DNA of 64,000 nt from Listeria ivanovii subsp. londoniensis (GTDB lineage Bacteria > Bacillota > Bacilli > Lactobacillales > Listeriaceae), in assembly GCF_000763495.1 (NCBI RefSeq), contig NZ_CP009576.1, positions 2,304,001 through 2,368,000 of the forward strand. The letters run 5' to 3'. The notes under the pieces were generated by a model that worked only from the letters and a program-made list of their open reading frames with translations, was not told the DNA's origin and made no database searches. Positions 19,291-29,029 of the stretch are shown here, in pieces. The position numbers and the translations under genes were made by a program. Position 1 is the first letter of the stretch; each line of letters starts with the position of its first letter.

Positions 19291-20400
19291 TAGAATGTTT
19301 TTGTTACTATCAATACCTAATTCACGACTTGTATCGCAAATCGGATAAATCCACTCTGCTAAATTAGTCATCTTTTTTCCATCTTTAGATCCATATCTAG
19401 AACAAATTTCGCTCGCTTTGAAACCAGTATCAATAATGACAAGCTCGCGTCCGCACCAACTTGCTTTATACTGTAATTTAGAAATAAAACTAGACCAAGA
19501 AAGCTCCAACATTCGATGAGTTAATTTCGGATTAGATGGTTCATTATTTTCACCCATGCACTTAATGCAAATAATGTCGTAGTTTTTAATAATTTCCGTG
19601 GTTAGTTTATTTAAGAAGTCTCGCTGCTGATTAGTTATTTTCACATATAAACGTGCTACTTTTTGTTTTTGTTTTTGATAATTTTTAGCCTCAGACAAAC
19701 TAACTCCATTATTTTTAGCAAGTACCATACGTCGTGCTAATTTGCGTTGTTCTTGCTTTAATTTCAACCTCATTTTTTCATTGTCCAGCATATTATTCAC
19801 TTTTCGCCCATCTGACAGGACTATAAAATTATTCATACCACGTTCAATTCCAATCGCCAATCCCGTTTTGGGTAACGCTATTATTTCTTCTTTGTATAAC
19901 AGAGAAATATAGTAAATACCACTTGAATGGTAGGAAATAGTGGCCGACCTAATGATTCCTTCTGGTTGCCTGTGAATCTTAACTCTAATATAATCTTTTA
20001 TTTTAGGAAGTTTAATATATTTATTTTTAATCAGAAATATTGTTCCATTCTGATTATTTGTAGTATAACTTTGAACAGGATTTTTCTTACTTTTAAATCG
20101 TGGAAATCCTACAGACTTATCTCGAAAAAAATTCTTATATGCTCGGTCTAAATTCAGCTGCGCATTAGCTAAAGCAAGACTGTCTACTTCCTTTAGAAAT
20201 GGATATTCTTTTTTATATTGTGCTGGTGTTGGAAATGTTATTTTTCCTTTTGACACCTTTTGCGATTTTTGATAAGACTGAATTCTATCATAAAGCATTA
20301 AATTATATACTTTGCGGACACAGCCAAATGTCTTAGCAAAAAAAAGTGCCTGTTCTTCTGTTGGATAAATTCTGAATTTATAAGCTTTTAATCGTTCCAT
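19264..20400 (-). CDS. TnpB-family protein with substituted RuvC residues, TldR-like candidate
   Basis: An intact 378-residue ORF of normal TnpB length. The N-terminal half is well kept (LKAYKFRIYPTEEQ, SLALANAQLNLDRAYKNFF, GFPRFKSKK). The catalytic half is not. RuvC-I reads GIERG with E186 instead of the aspartate of GIDLG. RuvC-II reads ICIKCM with K280 instead of glutamate. RuvC-III reads ELGID with G362 at the aspartate of DRD. Two of four zinc-ribbon cysteines are lost (CSRY, YPIC). No tnpA is nearby. It is either a nuclease-dead RNA-guided regulator or a decaying gene; the intact frame and preserved RNA end favour function. Confidence 0.85.
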   Translation of the reverse strand: MERLKAYKFRIYPTEEQALFFAKTFGCVRKVYNLMLYDRIQSYQKSQKVSKGKITFPTPAQYKKEYPFLKEVDSLALANAQLNLDRAYKNFFRDKSVGFPRFKSKKNPVQSYTTNNQNGTIFLIKNKYIKLPKIKDYIRVKIHRQPEGIIRSATISYHSSGIYYISLLYKEEIIALPKTGLAIGIERGMNNFIVLSDGRKVNNMLDNEKMRLKLKQEQRKLARRMVLAKNNGVSLSEAKNYQKQKQKVARLYVKITNQQRDFLNKLTTEIIKNYDIICIKCMGENNEPSNPKLTHRMLELSWSSFISKLQYKASWCGRELVIIDTGFKASEICSRYGSKDGKKMTNLAEWIYPICDTSRELGIDSNKNILIAGQKNRN

Positions 20401-20847
20401 AAAATCTATCTACTCCCTGTTTAATGATTATCCCCTTAATTTTGACGACTTAAATAGATGTTTCACCTAGTCAAAAGATAGAATTTAAATACTATGTACA
20501 CCTTTATAAATAGATTAACACCAAAAAAGTAGCACGAATACATTGCTTCATAAAAAGTACTGAATTTAAACGATTTTATGACAATTTTGTTAAAAACAGC
20601 AAAACTTCTTTATTTAGCAAAAGAAAGTATAATTTTTACTTTAGTGATAATGTTCATTTTTTGTGTATTTTTAAGGTTTTAGCGAGATAAAAATCATTTA
20701 TGCAAGGTAGATTACTAGGATGATTTTTATCTAAAAAAGTGAAATATTCCTCTTTTTCAGATAAAACCCCACTCTTTTCTGTCAAAAAAAGAAAATTAAT
20801 ACGCAAAAATGCCTTTCTTTAAAAAGATATTTATTCATAAAAGACAA
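20401..20847. other. AT-rich intergenic region upstream of the TnpB-family gene
   Basis: No credible ORF. It should hold the promoter of the TnpB-family gene and any relic left end of the element. It contains TATCCCCTTA at 20429-20438, an exact copy of 19232-19241 on the far side of the gene, and a perfect inverted repeat at 20686-20731. Confidence 0.6.
20686..20731. repeat. perfect 12-bp inverted repeat
   Basis: GATAAAAATCAT (20686-20697) and ATGATTTTTATC (20720-20731) with a 22-base loop, in the gap between the TnpB-family gene and the ylbL terminator. It may be a terminator-like relic, an operator, or an element-end hairpin. Confidence 0.55.
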
Positions 20848-20897
20848 ATAAAAAAGCAACCCTAGCAAACAAATTAGAGTTCACTACGATTGCTTTT
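20848..20897 (-). terminator. terminator of rsmD-coaD-ylbL
   Basis: A long stem AAAAGCAATCGTAG/CTAGGGTTGCTTTT with one mismatch, running into T residues on the minus strand directly past ylbL. Confidence 0.85.
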
Positions 20898-20899
20898 AC

Positions 20900-21952
20900 T
20901 TATTGTAATTTTTCCAAATAGTCGACAGCATCTTGGAATGTTTTCACTGGTACAATTTTCATTTTTGAGTCAATATCTTTGGCTGTTTTTACTGCTGTAT
21001 CATAATTGCTTTCGATGGATGGGTCGTTTTTTTTCATTTCTGCGGTGATTGGATCGTTTGGTGCAAAGAAGATTTTCGCACCACTCTTATCAGCTGCAAC
21101 TACTTTTTGGTCAATTCCGCCGATTCTTCCAACAGTTCCATCCGGATCAATCGTCCCTGTACCAGCAATTTTCTTCCCATCTGTTAAATCATCTTTTTGG
21201 AATCGGCTGTAAATTTCTAGGCTAAACATTAAGCCAGCAGATGGTCCACCAATTTTTTCGGAATCGATTTTGACTTCTGGGACAGCCGTGATTTTTTCGT
21301 CATCTACAAGTGTAATACCAATTCCAGGTGTACCTTTTTTATCAATTGCTGTAAGTTCGATAGTTGCTTCTTCATTTTTATCGCTGTGTTTGTATTTTAT
21401 TTTAACGGTGTCGCCAACTTTTTTGCCATGAATGTAATCAATAAATTCTTGGCTTGATTTAAAAGCATGACCATCTATTTCAGTAATTAAATCCCCTGCA
21501 TGTAAAACTTTTGCGGCTGGAACATCTTTCATGACGCTTAGAACATAAACCCCGTCATAGGTTACTTTCACTTCTTGTCCAGCAGCTTTGTAGGCAACTT
21601 GGATTGCGTTGTTTTTTGATTCATTCATCATTTGCATTTGACGAACATTATATTCTTCATCGGTTTCGTCTTCGTACTTGATTTCGCTATCTTTTTCGAG
21701 TTCATGATAGGGAAGAAATTTTGCCGTCATATATGTATAAATGTTAGCTTTCCCCATAGCAATCGTGACTAGACTTAGCGAGCCATCTTTCTTATTAGGA
21801 TGATTCTCAACCGTAACGAGTGGCGCAAGTTCCTCGGTTCCACCAGGTTTTGAAATATAGTACGGAACTGGAATAAAAAAGCCAGCTATAATAATTAGCA
21901 ACAGCACAATGGCCGTTATTTTTTTCCACTCTTTACGCATTTTTCTGTCCAT
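20900..21952 (-). CDS. ylbL: membrane-anchored PDZ and Lon-type serine protease YlbL
   Basis: About 350 residues: basic N-terminus, one membrane segment (ITAIVLLLIIIAGFFIPVPYYI), a PDZ domain near VLSVMKDVPAAKVLHAGDLI, and a C-terminal Lon proteolytic domain with the catalytic serine in GGPSAGLMF and the lysine in GGIDQK. YlbL and SepM relatives process extracytoplasmic peptides or proteins. The ATG at 21952 abuts GGAG with no spacer; the ATG at 21940 (MRKEW) may be the true start. It lies three bases after coaD. Confidence 0.9.
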   Translation of the reverse strand: MDRKMRKEWKKITAIVLLLIIIAGFFIPVPYYISKPGGTEELAPLVTVENHPNKKDGSLSLVTIAMGKANIYTYMTAKFLPYHELEKDSEIKYEDETDEEYNVRQMQMMNESKNNAIQVAYKAAGQEVKVTYDGVYVLSVMKDVPAAKVLHAGDLITEIDGHAFKSSQEFIDYIHGKKVGDTVKIKYKHSDKNEEATIELTAIDKKGTPGIGITLVDDEKITAVPEVKIDSEKIGGPSAGLMFSLEIYSRFQKDDLTDGKKIAGTGTIDPDGTVGRIGGIDQKVVAADKSGAKIFFAPNDPITAEMKKNDPSIESNYDTAVKTAKDIDSKMKIVPVKTFQDAVDYLEKLQ

Positions 21953-21955
21953 CTC

Positions 21956-23001
<1,046 letters not shown>

Positions 23002-23055
23002 CTTTTTCGCACAACCTTTACTTCAATGTCTTTTTTACTTTATCATAAATAGGTG

Positions 23056-23091
23056 CAAAAAAACAGCAAGACTAGTTATATAGCCTTGCTG
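23056..23091 (-). terminator. terminator of ylbF-ylbG
   Basis: Stem CAGCAAG/CTTGCTG (23064-23091) followed by seven T residues on the minus strand, just after ylbG. It separates ylbFG from rsmD-coaD-ylbL. Confidence 0.85.
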
Positions 23092-23097
23092 CATCGA

Positions 23098-23379
23098 TTA
23101 AATACTAATTTGTACATCTTCGTTTTTGTGTTCATACATGCGTTCTTTTTTGGATTCATACTCTGTTTTTAAAAATGGGCGGAATGACATTTCCACACGC
23201 TTCACATAATGAAATCTGGAAACTTTATTGGAGATATCTTCTACTTCTGCCATATCACAATATAAAACTGCATATTTTAGTTTACGCGACACGTAATGAA
23301 CATTGCCGAATCGTTTCAAAGATCTAACTTGTTTTAAATGATTCATCCAAACGACGATTGCCTGTCTGTCATTTTCCAT
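23098..23379 (-). CDS. ylbG: DUF2129 protein YlbG
   Basis: A 93-residue cytoplasmic protein with the family start [21 protein letters not shown] and core [15 protein letters not shown]. The function is unknown. It lies 30 bases downstream of ylbF and is probably co-transcribed with it. Confidence 0.88.
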   Translation of the reverse strand: MENDRQAIVVWMNHLKQVRSLKRFGNVHYVSRKLKYAVLYCDMAEVEDISNKVSRFHYVKRVEMSFRPFLKTEYESKKERMYEHKNEDVQISI

Positions 23380-23409
23380 TGTTTAAGCCCCTTCTTTTTA
23401 GAATAACCA

Positions 23410-23859
23410 TTACGCTGAACAACCGCAGCCTCCCCCGCTGCCACAACTTCCACTTGAACAAGCAGATTTTGTTTCGAAAAACGGATTACCAGTTGGTACT
23501 TTGATATTGTCCGAAACAGCACTTGCGAGAAGCAAACTGATTTCGTCTAAAAGAGACTGCAAATCCATCTCTGCTCGGCGATATGCTGCCACGTTTTGGT
23601 CCATGTCGACTTCGCGTTTATAAGCACGAGTTTTTCTAGTTACTTCTTTATAGTCAGGATGATACCGGCCGAACCGCTGTACTTCCTCATATTGTTCTTT
23701 TATTCGTATAAACTGACGAATATTTTTTTGGCTTGTTGGATCATCCAATAATGTTTGTTTAGCGCGCTTATAATTTTGCGCTTCCTCGGAGTCTAGAATC
23801 ATGCCAGCAAGCTCATCTGATAAATCGAGTAGCGCCATATTTTCCATTGTAGCGAGCAT
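23410..23859 (-). CDS. ylbF: YlbF/RicF, Y-complex (RNase Y specificity) subunit
   Basis: A 149-residue helical protein. In Bacillus, YlbF (RicF) with YmcA and YaaT forms an iron-sulfur complex that directs RNase Y to transcripts and affects competence and biofilms. The helical domain (LAGMILDSEEAQNYKRAK) is followed by a cysteine-rich tail with five Cys in the last sixteen residues (CSSGSCGSGGGCGCSA), the likely cluster ligand. A GGAGG site precedes the ATG. Confidence 0.92.
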   Translation of the reverse strand: MLATMENMALLDLSDELAGMILDSEEAQNYKRAKQTLLDDPTSQKNIRQFIRIKEQYEEVQRFGRYHPDYKEVTRKTRAYKREVDMDQNVAAYRRAEMDLQSLLDEISLLLASAVSDNIKVPTGNPFFETKSACSSGSCGSGGGCGCSA

Positions 23860-23906
23860 CTAGCCACCTCCATATTACTTGCTTGTTTTATTATACCATA
23901 TAACCA

Positions 23907-24962
23907 TTATTTAATAATAAAATTTTGTGTATAGTATTTTTGATACGTCCCCGCTCCCATGTAGGTATACGTACCATCTAGTAAATTATCACGATGACCT
24001 TTGGAATTTAGCCAACCTTCCACCGCTGCAGCACTATCAACATAATTAAAAGCGATATTCTCTCCCGCCTTTGTATATTTAACGTTACCAGCTTTTAGTC
24101 GATTGCTTAAATCACCATTCGTTGGAGAATTGTGGTCGAAATAGTCGTTTTCCTTCATATCCACACTATGTCCATAAGCAACTTTTGCAACTGCTTCGTC
24201 CCAAGCAACTTCTTCCACACCATAACGATCACGAATAACATTAGTAATTTCTAGCACTTGTTTACTTGAAGCATCGTCAATTTTATTCCAATCTTCTGGA
24301 GAAAGTTTTTCTTCATAAATCTCGCCTTGATAGGATAATTCATAAGGTCGCATTTTGATGAGAGAAAGTTTATTCAAGTAACGTACACTTACTAATTTTG
24401 CTTTAAATTTATCAAAATTAAGTTGCGCATAAACCCCGCTTCCAATATTTACAATTGGCCGCGCATTTAAGTCTTCTTCTGAAAGTTCGAATTTATAATA
24501 ACTATCTTTATAATTAAACGATATTTCAGATTGTAAATTAGCATCTGTAAATACTTTTTCGGCAGACATTCCGATAGTATACGGCATAACATTCAGATCT
24601 TGTCCAAGTGCATAAATCGTTTGAACCGTATTGTTGGTTACACCGACTTGCATATAACTAGTCCCTGGTTGATTATAAATATAGTTATCATAACCATATG
24701 CAGACTTATCAACGCGAACAGGGTCGCCAAATTCTTTCGTTACTTCATTAATATTTTTGTTAATAAATCTTGCCAAGCTTGAACTATCTTCCACTTGTTC
24801 AGGATTTTCATTTGTTGTTTTTTTATCGTCAGGAAAATTTGATTTGGTGGCAGTATCTTCTGCGGTGTTTTTTTCCACTGATTTACTAAAAAATAGATCT
24901 GTGTTATATCCAATGAATAGGCAAATGATTAATAGCACAGCTACTCTCATAATAAATTTCAC
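23907..24962 (-). CDS. membrane-anchored CAP-domain protein (YlbC-like)
   Basis: 351 residues. An N-terminal membrane segment (VAVLLIICLFIGYNT) is followed by a threonine- and asparagine-rich linker, a CAP-associated N-terminal domain (about residues 65-200), and a C-terminal CAP/SCP domain (about 230-350) with HSVDMKENDYFDHNSP and AGENIAFNY. The catalytic function of bacterial CAP proteins is unsettled; it is likely extracytoplasmic. It is a single gene between ylbF and ctaB. Confidence 0.85.
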   Translation of the reverse strand: MKFIMRVAVLLIICLFIGYNTDLFFSKSVEKNTAEDTATKSNFPDDKKTTNENPEQVEDSSSLARFINKNINEVTKEFGDPVRVDKSAYGYDNYIYNQPGTSYMQVGVTNNTVQTIYALGQDLNVMPYTIGMSAEKVFTDANLQSEISFNYKDSYYKFELSEEDLNARPIVNIGSGVYAQLNFDKFKAKLVSVRYLNKLSLIKMRPYELSYQGEIYEEKLSPEDWNKIDDASSKQVLEITNVIRDRYGVEEVAWDEAVAKVAYGHSVDMKENDYFDHNSPTNGDLSNRLKAGNVKYTKAGENIAFNYVDSAAAVEGWLNSKGHRDNLLDGTYTYMGAGTYQKYYTQNFIIK

Positions 24963-25051
24963 ATTTTGCCCTCCCCGGGATTATTTTGTATTCTCTTGAT
25001 GTAACTTCCATTTTACCAATTCTCTTATCATTTGAAAAGTTTTAAAACCAC

Positions 25052-25103
25052 AAAAAAACAATTACGAATCAGCGCTACAAAAATCGCCCTTCTTCGTAAT
25101 TGT
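25052..25103 (-). terminator. terminator of ctaB
   Basis: An 11-bp perfect stem ACAATTACGAA/TTCGTAATTGT with a 24-base loop, followed on the minus strand by seven T residues. Confidence 0.85.
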
Positions 25104-25110
25104 TCTAACT

Positions 25111-26016
25111 TTATAGGAAAATAGAAATGACTACCATCGCAACGAACAAAATGGTCATATAGTTTAATGAATAAACGAACATCCATCTAGCCCATTTGAT
25201 ACTGTCTTCCATTTTAAATCCATATATGCTAAGTGCGAGCCAACCGACATTCAATAAAGTGGCTAAAATAACATAAACGATACCTAGATCAAACATGAAA
25301 AACGGTAGGATGGTTAATAAAATAACCCAGAAAAACATGCTTTTTTTCGTTCGTTCAATGCCTTTTACTACTGGTAACATGGGAATCCCAGCAGCGGCAT
25401 ATTCTTCTTTCCGTTTAATAGCGATTGCATAAAAATGCGGTGGTTGCCAACAAAACATCACAAGGAATAACATAATTGGTACGATACTAAAACTTGGTTC
25501 GACAGCAAACCACCCAATAAGTGGCGGTACAGCTCCTGAAAAACTACCAATAATTGTATTGCTAACTAATTTTCTTTTTGCATAAAGTGAATAAACGACG
25601 ACATACAAAAAGACCCCAATAACGCCTAGAATCCCTGCTTGCCAAGTTGTCATAAAGAGCATGATTGTTCCGACAAGACCTAAAGCAATAGCGACCATTA
25701 AGGCACGTTTCCCAGATATTTTCCCAGTCATTGTTGGCCTGTTTTTAGTTCGTTCCATAATTCCATCAATATCCCGGTCAATGACATTGTTAAAAGCGCC
25801 CGAAGCAGCTACAATAAGTGCTGAACCGACAATAGTAAAGAATATCACATCTACATTTTGGATAAAAGAAATACCATTTAACTGGAAGGCTAACCACATT
25901 CCTGTAAAAGCGGTAATCGTATTGGAATTCACGATACCAATTTTCACAAGCTCGGTAAAATCACGGACAGTAAATCTACTCGCCGATAGCTCCCCAGTTT
26001 TTTCTATCTGATTCAC
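25111..26016 (-). CDS. ctaB: protoheme IX farnesyltransferase (heme O synthase)
   Basis: CtaB farnesylates heme B to heme O. The 301-residue protein has about nine membrane segments and the UbiA-family aspartate motifs NNVIDRDIDGIMERT and YSLYAKRK. It is divergent from ctaA with a 235-base gap holding a promoter for each, so heme A synthesis is made from facing genes. Confidence 0.95.
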   Translation of the reverse strand: MNQIEKTGELSASRFTVRDFTELVKIGIVNSNTITAFTGMWLAFQLNGISFIQNVDVIFFTIVGSALIVAASGAFNNVIDRDIDGIMERTKNRPTMTGKISGKRALMVAIALGLVGTIMLFMTTWQAGILGVIGVFLYVVVYSLYAKRKLVSNTIIGSFSGAVPPLIGWFAVEPSFSIVPIMLFLVMFCWQPPHFYAIAIKRKEEYAAAGIPMLPVVKGIERTKKSMFFWVILLTILPFFMFDLGIVYVILATLLNVGWLALSIYGFKMEDSIKWARWMFVYSLNYMTILFVAMVVISIFL

Positions 26017-26083
26017 ATTTTCTCCCCCTTACACTTGCTGATATAAACCAGTGATTGCGAACTGATAGATATCTTATACCCTT

Positions 26084-26113
26084 ATTATGTGAAAAATACG
26101 CACCTTTTGTCAA
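26084..26113 (-). promoter_or_regulatory. promoter of ctaB
   Basis: On the minus strand TTGACA (26113-26108), an 18-base spacer and CATAAT (26089-26084). Confidence 0.7.
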
Positions 26114-26137
26114 TAAATCGGCTTTAGACTTGTACGC

Positions 26138-26166
26138 TTTACATCTTTAAATAAACACGCTACAAT
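26138..26166 (+). promoter_or_regulatory. promoter of ctaA
   Basis: TTTACA (26138-26143), a 17-base spacer and TACAAT (26161-26166). The leader to the ATG is about 80 bases. Confidence 0.7.
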
Positions 26167-26251
26167 TAGTTTGATGTGTATTCATGAACTTATACATATA
26201 AACATAAATTAGAAAAATCTCACACGCATCTAAAGGAGAGATTGGTAGATA

Positions 26252-27169
26252 ATGAAAAAATTCTTGAAAATTTGGTCTGTTTTAACCATTATTTGTATGA
26301 CTATAGTCGTATTTGGCGGCGCGCTTGTAACAAAAACTGGTTCCGCAGATGGTTGCGGCAATAGTTGGCCTTTATGTAATGGGCAATTAGTTCATTTAAC
26401 GGATGTAACACCTGAAAAATTAATTGAATTCATGCACCGAATGACAACTGGTATTAGTTCTATTTTTGTTATTGTTCTAGCCATTTGTGCTTGGATTTAT
26501 ATGAAAGATCGGCGGGAAACCAAACCGCTAGCGATTGTTGCTGTGCTGTTTCTAATTATCCAAGCACTGATGGGGATGGCTGCTGTTGTTTGGGGACAAA
26601 ATCCATATATCATGGCATTGCACTTTGGTATTTCAATTATTTGTTACGCATCGATTGTGCTACTCGCATTAATGATTTTTGAAGTAGATCGAAAATTTGA
26701 TGCTCGGAATTTAGTAATGGGCACAAAGCTTCGAATAAACATTTACGCGCTAACGATTTACACGTATTTTGCTGTTTATACAGGAGCGCTTGTCCGTCAC
26801 GAGAAAGCAAGTATGGCCGTTCCAGTTTGGCCATTTGAAAACGGAAAATTCATTATGCCTGATTCTGTGCAAGATTATGTGCAGTATTTCCACCGACTAG
26901 CCGCATTCATCTTAATTGTTTGGCTACTCTATGTCACATGGTTAGTTTTCCGTGACTACAGAAGATATCGTGTGCTCACTTTTAGTATGATTTTGTCACT
27001 TGTGTTTATTGCTCTTCAAGCAGTTACTGGTGCATTATCGGTATATACAGGGGTAAACTTATATATCGCACTAGCACACAGCTTAATTATTACGATGCTC
27101 TTTGCCTTACTCTGTTACTTATGTTTACTCGCATCCAGAAGCAAAAGCAATCGCTTGCGAATAAAATAA
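26252..27169 (+). CDS. ctaA: heme A synthase CtaA
   Basis: CtaA oxidises heme O to heme A for aa3-type oxidases. 305 residues, eight membrane segments, with heme-ligand histidines in EFMHRMTTG, ALHFG, YFHRLAAF and ALAHSL. The extracytoplasmic cysteine pair in ADGCGNSWPLC is kept, as in Bacillus CtaA. AGGAGAG lies before the ATG. Confidence 0.95.
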   Translation: MKKFLKIWSVLTIICMTIVVFGGALVTKTGSADGCGNSWPLCNGQLVHLTDVTPEKLIEFMHRMTTGISSIFVIVLAICAWIYMKDRRETKPLAIVAVLFLIIQALMGMAAVVWGQNPYIMALHFGISIICYASIVLLALMIFEVDRKFDARNLVMGTKLRINIYALTIYTYFAVYTGALVRHEKASMAVPVWPFENGKFIMPDSVQDYVQYFHRLAAFILIVWLLYVTWLVFRDYRRYRVLTFSMILSLVFIALQAVTGALSVYTGVNLYIALAHSLIITMLFALLCYLCLLASRSKSNRLRIK

Positions 27170-27170
27170 C

Positions 27171-27205
27171 AAAAAAGCTAGTGACTTCAGTTGCTAGCTT
27201 TTTTT
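27171..27205 (+). terminator. terminator of ctaA
   Basis: Stem AAAAAGCTAG/CTAGCTTTTT (plus flanking A/T) immediately after the ctaA stop, followed by T residues. Confidence 0.88.
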
Positions 27206-27276
27206 GAGATTACATACAGTTTTTCGATTGTTTTATGCTAAAATGAAGAAGAGTATAAGTTAACGAGGTGAAGAAC

Positions 27277-28014
27277 TTGAACAAAACAAAGAGAAGAATG
27301 ATTTATGAGTCATTTATGCTTGTTCTCATAATTTTATCGCTTGCCCTTTTACCCTATCATAATTCTTTTACATTTATTTTAAATTGGGTGATTTGGGTGA
27401 TTTTTACGTTGGATTATGTGGTCAGGTTTTACCGAGCTGATAAAAAGTGGGATTACGTCCGAACACATCCATTCCAGCTAATTGCCATTATCCCGTTTTA
27501 TGGCGGTTTTAGGGCGGCACGGATTGCTAGCTTTGTTCATCTCTTAAGCATTACCGCAATGGGGAAACGTTATATAATTCCCATTTACAACTTTTTCCGC
27601 TCTAATGGCTTAAATCGATTCTTAATGATTTTTATTTTACTCGTAATTATTATTCCAGTTCCAATGGTATTTATCGAACCGGAGATAAATAATTATCCAG
27701 ATGCGCTTTGGTGGGCGATTGTTACGGCTACAACTGTCGGTTATGGAGACATTATTCCAGTGACACCGATTGGTCGGATTTTAGCCACCATCATGATGTT
27801 GTTTGGAATTGCATTTATCGGTATGATTACTAGTACGATTACTAATTTCTTTCGTGCCAAAAAGCCCGTTTCTACTAGCACACAAAGAACGAGTAAAATC
27901 ACTCAATTAATAGCGGAAACACCTGACCTAACAAAGGAAGAGATAGCCATTGTTGAGCAATTTTTAAGTTTAAGGAAAAGTGAGCTTGTTGATGACAGGA
28001 AAAGTAAGACTTAG
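27277..28014 (+). CDS. voltage-gated-type potassium channel
   Basis: About 245 residues, a six-transmembrane ion channel. The selectivity filter TVGYGD is preceded by the pore helix DALWWAIVTATT. An S4-like segment (GFRAARIASF) has few basic residues. A short cytoplasmic tail ends in a charged helix (KEEIAIVEQFLSLRKSE). I use the TTG at 27277, preceded by GAGGTGA at the right distance; the GTG at 27268 lies inside that ribosome site. A possible extended -10 (TATGCTAAAAT) lies about 40 bases upstream. Confidence 0.88.
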   Translation: MNKTKRRMIYESFMLVLIILSLALLPYHNSFTFILNWVIWVIFTLDYVVRFYRADKKWDYVRTHPFQLIAIIPFYGGFRAARIASFVHLLSITAMGKRYIIPIYNFFRSNGLNRFLMIFILLVIIIPVPMVFIEPEINNYPDALWWAIVTATTVGYGDIIPVTPIGRILATIMMLFGIAFIGMITSTITNFFRAKKPVSTSTQRTSKITQLIAETPDLTKEEIAIVEQFLSLRKSELVDDRKSKT

Positions 28015-28071
28015 TAAAATTATAATGCCACTTTGGCCCATAAAACTTATTTATTAATTATCTACCTATGT

Positions 28072-28105
28072 AAAAAAGCCAAGTCTTCTTTAGGAAAACT
28101 TGGCT
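28072..28105 (-). terminator. terminator of the Crp/Fnr gene
   Basis: AGCCAAGT/ACTTGGCT stem followed by six T residues on the minus strand; it may also serve the K+ channel gene on the plus strand. Its core resembles the hairpin at 32733-32778. Confidence 0.8.
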
Positions 28106-28141
28106 AGAATGATTTACTGCTATATTTTTTCTATAGATTAG

Positions 28142-28768
28142 TTATTTTTTACTTTTCTTTAAATAAAGAGTACCATTCCTTTCTTCTAATATATTCTTTT
28201 TAATCAATAACGGTAATTTTTCATATAATACCGTGCAAAATACACCAGCATATTTAGCTATCTTCAGTTTATGCATATAGCTGGGAATCTTTTGTTTTTC
28301 ACTATTTATGTGTGCTTTATCACAAATATGTTGTAAAGAATAGATAATTCGCTCTTCCGCTGTTAACTCATTTTTGATTAGCTCACTATATAAGTTTTTA
28401 TTATTATTTAAAGTTTTTTCTATAAGCCATTCGAGATAAACCGTCTTACTTGTCGCAAAATTCAAAAAATATTCCCTATTAACATGTACGACAAATACTT
28501 CTGTATCGCAAATTAAATTAAACTCATTATCTTCATTGATTTTTGTGAGTTGCTTGTTTACAATATCGCCACCAAAAAAAAAGTGAAGAATATGAAAGTT
28601 CTTATTTTCGATATGAAGTACCCCTTCTAAAACGATTATAAACTCATTGATACATGACTCTTTTTGGATAACCTCATTCCTATTAAAGGTTTCTTTTCTA
28701 ATCCAACTATCTTCTAATTTACCTCTATCCAGTTCAGCAATCATTTCCATTATTTTTTCTTCACACAA
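28142..28768 (-). CDS. Crp/Fnr-family transcriptional regulator (PrfA-like size)
   Basis: 208 residues. The N-terminal half is a cyclic-nucleotide-type beta-roll (NEFIIVLEGVLHIENKN, FGGDIVNKQL), and the C-terminal part is a winged HTH (HKLKIAKYAGVFCTVLYEKLPLL). Listeria carry many Crp/Fnr paralogues, PrfA among them. No ligand can be inferred. It starts at a TTG (28768) preceded by AAGGGG. It is downstream of, and co-oriented with, the alkylsulfatase gene, but a terminator lies between them. Confidence 0.85.
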   Translation of the reverse strand: MCEEKIMEMIAELDRGKLEDSWIRKETFNRNEVIQKESCINEFIIVLEGVLHIENKNFHILHFFFGGDIVNKQLTKINEDNEFNLICDTEVFVVHVNREYFLNFATSKTVYLEWLIEKTLNNNKNLYSELIKNELTAEERIIYSLQHICDKAHINSEKQKIPSYMHKLKIAKYAGVFCTVLYEKLPLLIKKNILEERNGTLYLKKSKK

Positions 28769-28938
28769 TAGTACCGTCCCCTTCTACAAATTTTTGTTTT
28801 ACACGACGTTTCTTCCTTGTAAATTTCATTACGAATACGAGCGATGAAAATCAAATGTAAAGTTTAGATAGTTAGCCTATCTAGATGTTTGCTTGTTTTA
28901 TGTTTTCCATTTAATTGGATAGACTACATTTTTTCCCA

Positions 28939-28994
28939 TAAAAAAAACACCTCCAGTCAAATTAATTTTACTTAATTTTAATTGGAAGTGCTTG
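28939..28994 (-). terminator. terminator of the alkylsulfatase gene
   Basis: Stem CACTTCCA/TGGAGGTG with an AT-rich inner arm (28947-28992), followed by a run of T on the minus strand. Confidence 0.8.
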
Positions 28995-29029
28995 TTATTT
29001 CCTCAATTATTTAAGGACTTTGCTATTTT

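Noticed and set aside
19264..20400. Ordinary active IS605 transposon
   Set aside because: No tnpA, no clear left end, and the TnpB catalytic residues are changed.
20474..20490. Seven-base guide match (AAAGATA) upstream of the TnpB-family gene, hinting at self-targeting
   Set aside because: The match is too short and breaks after the seventh base; several 7- and 8-mers of this kind occur elsewhere in the window.
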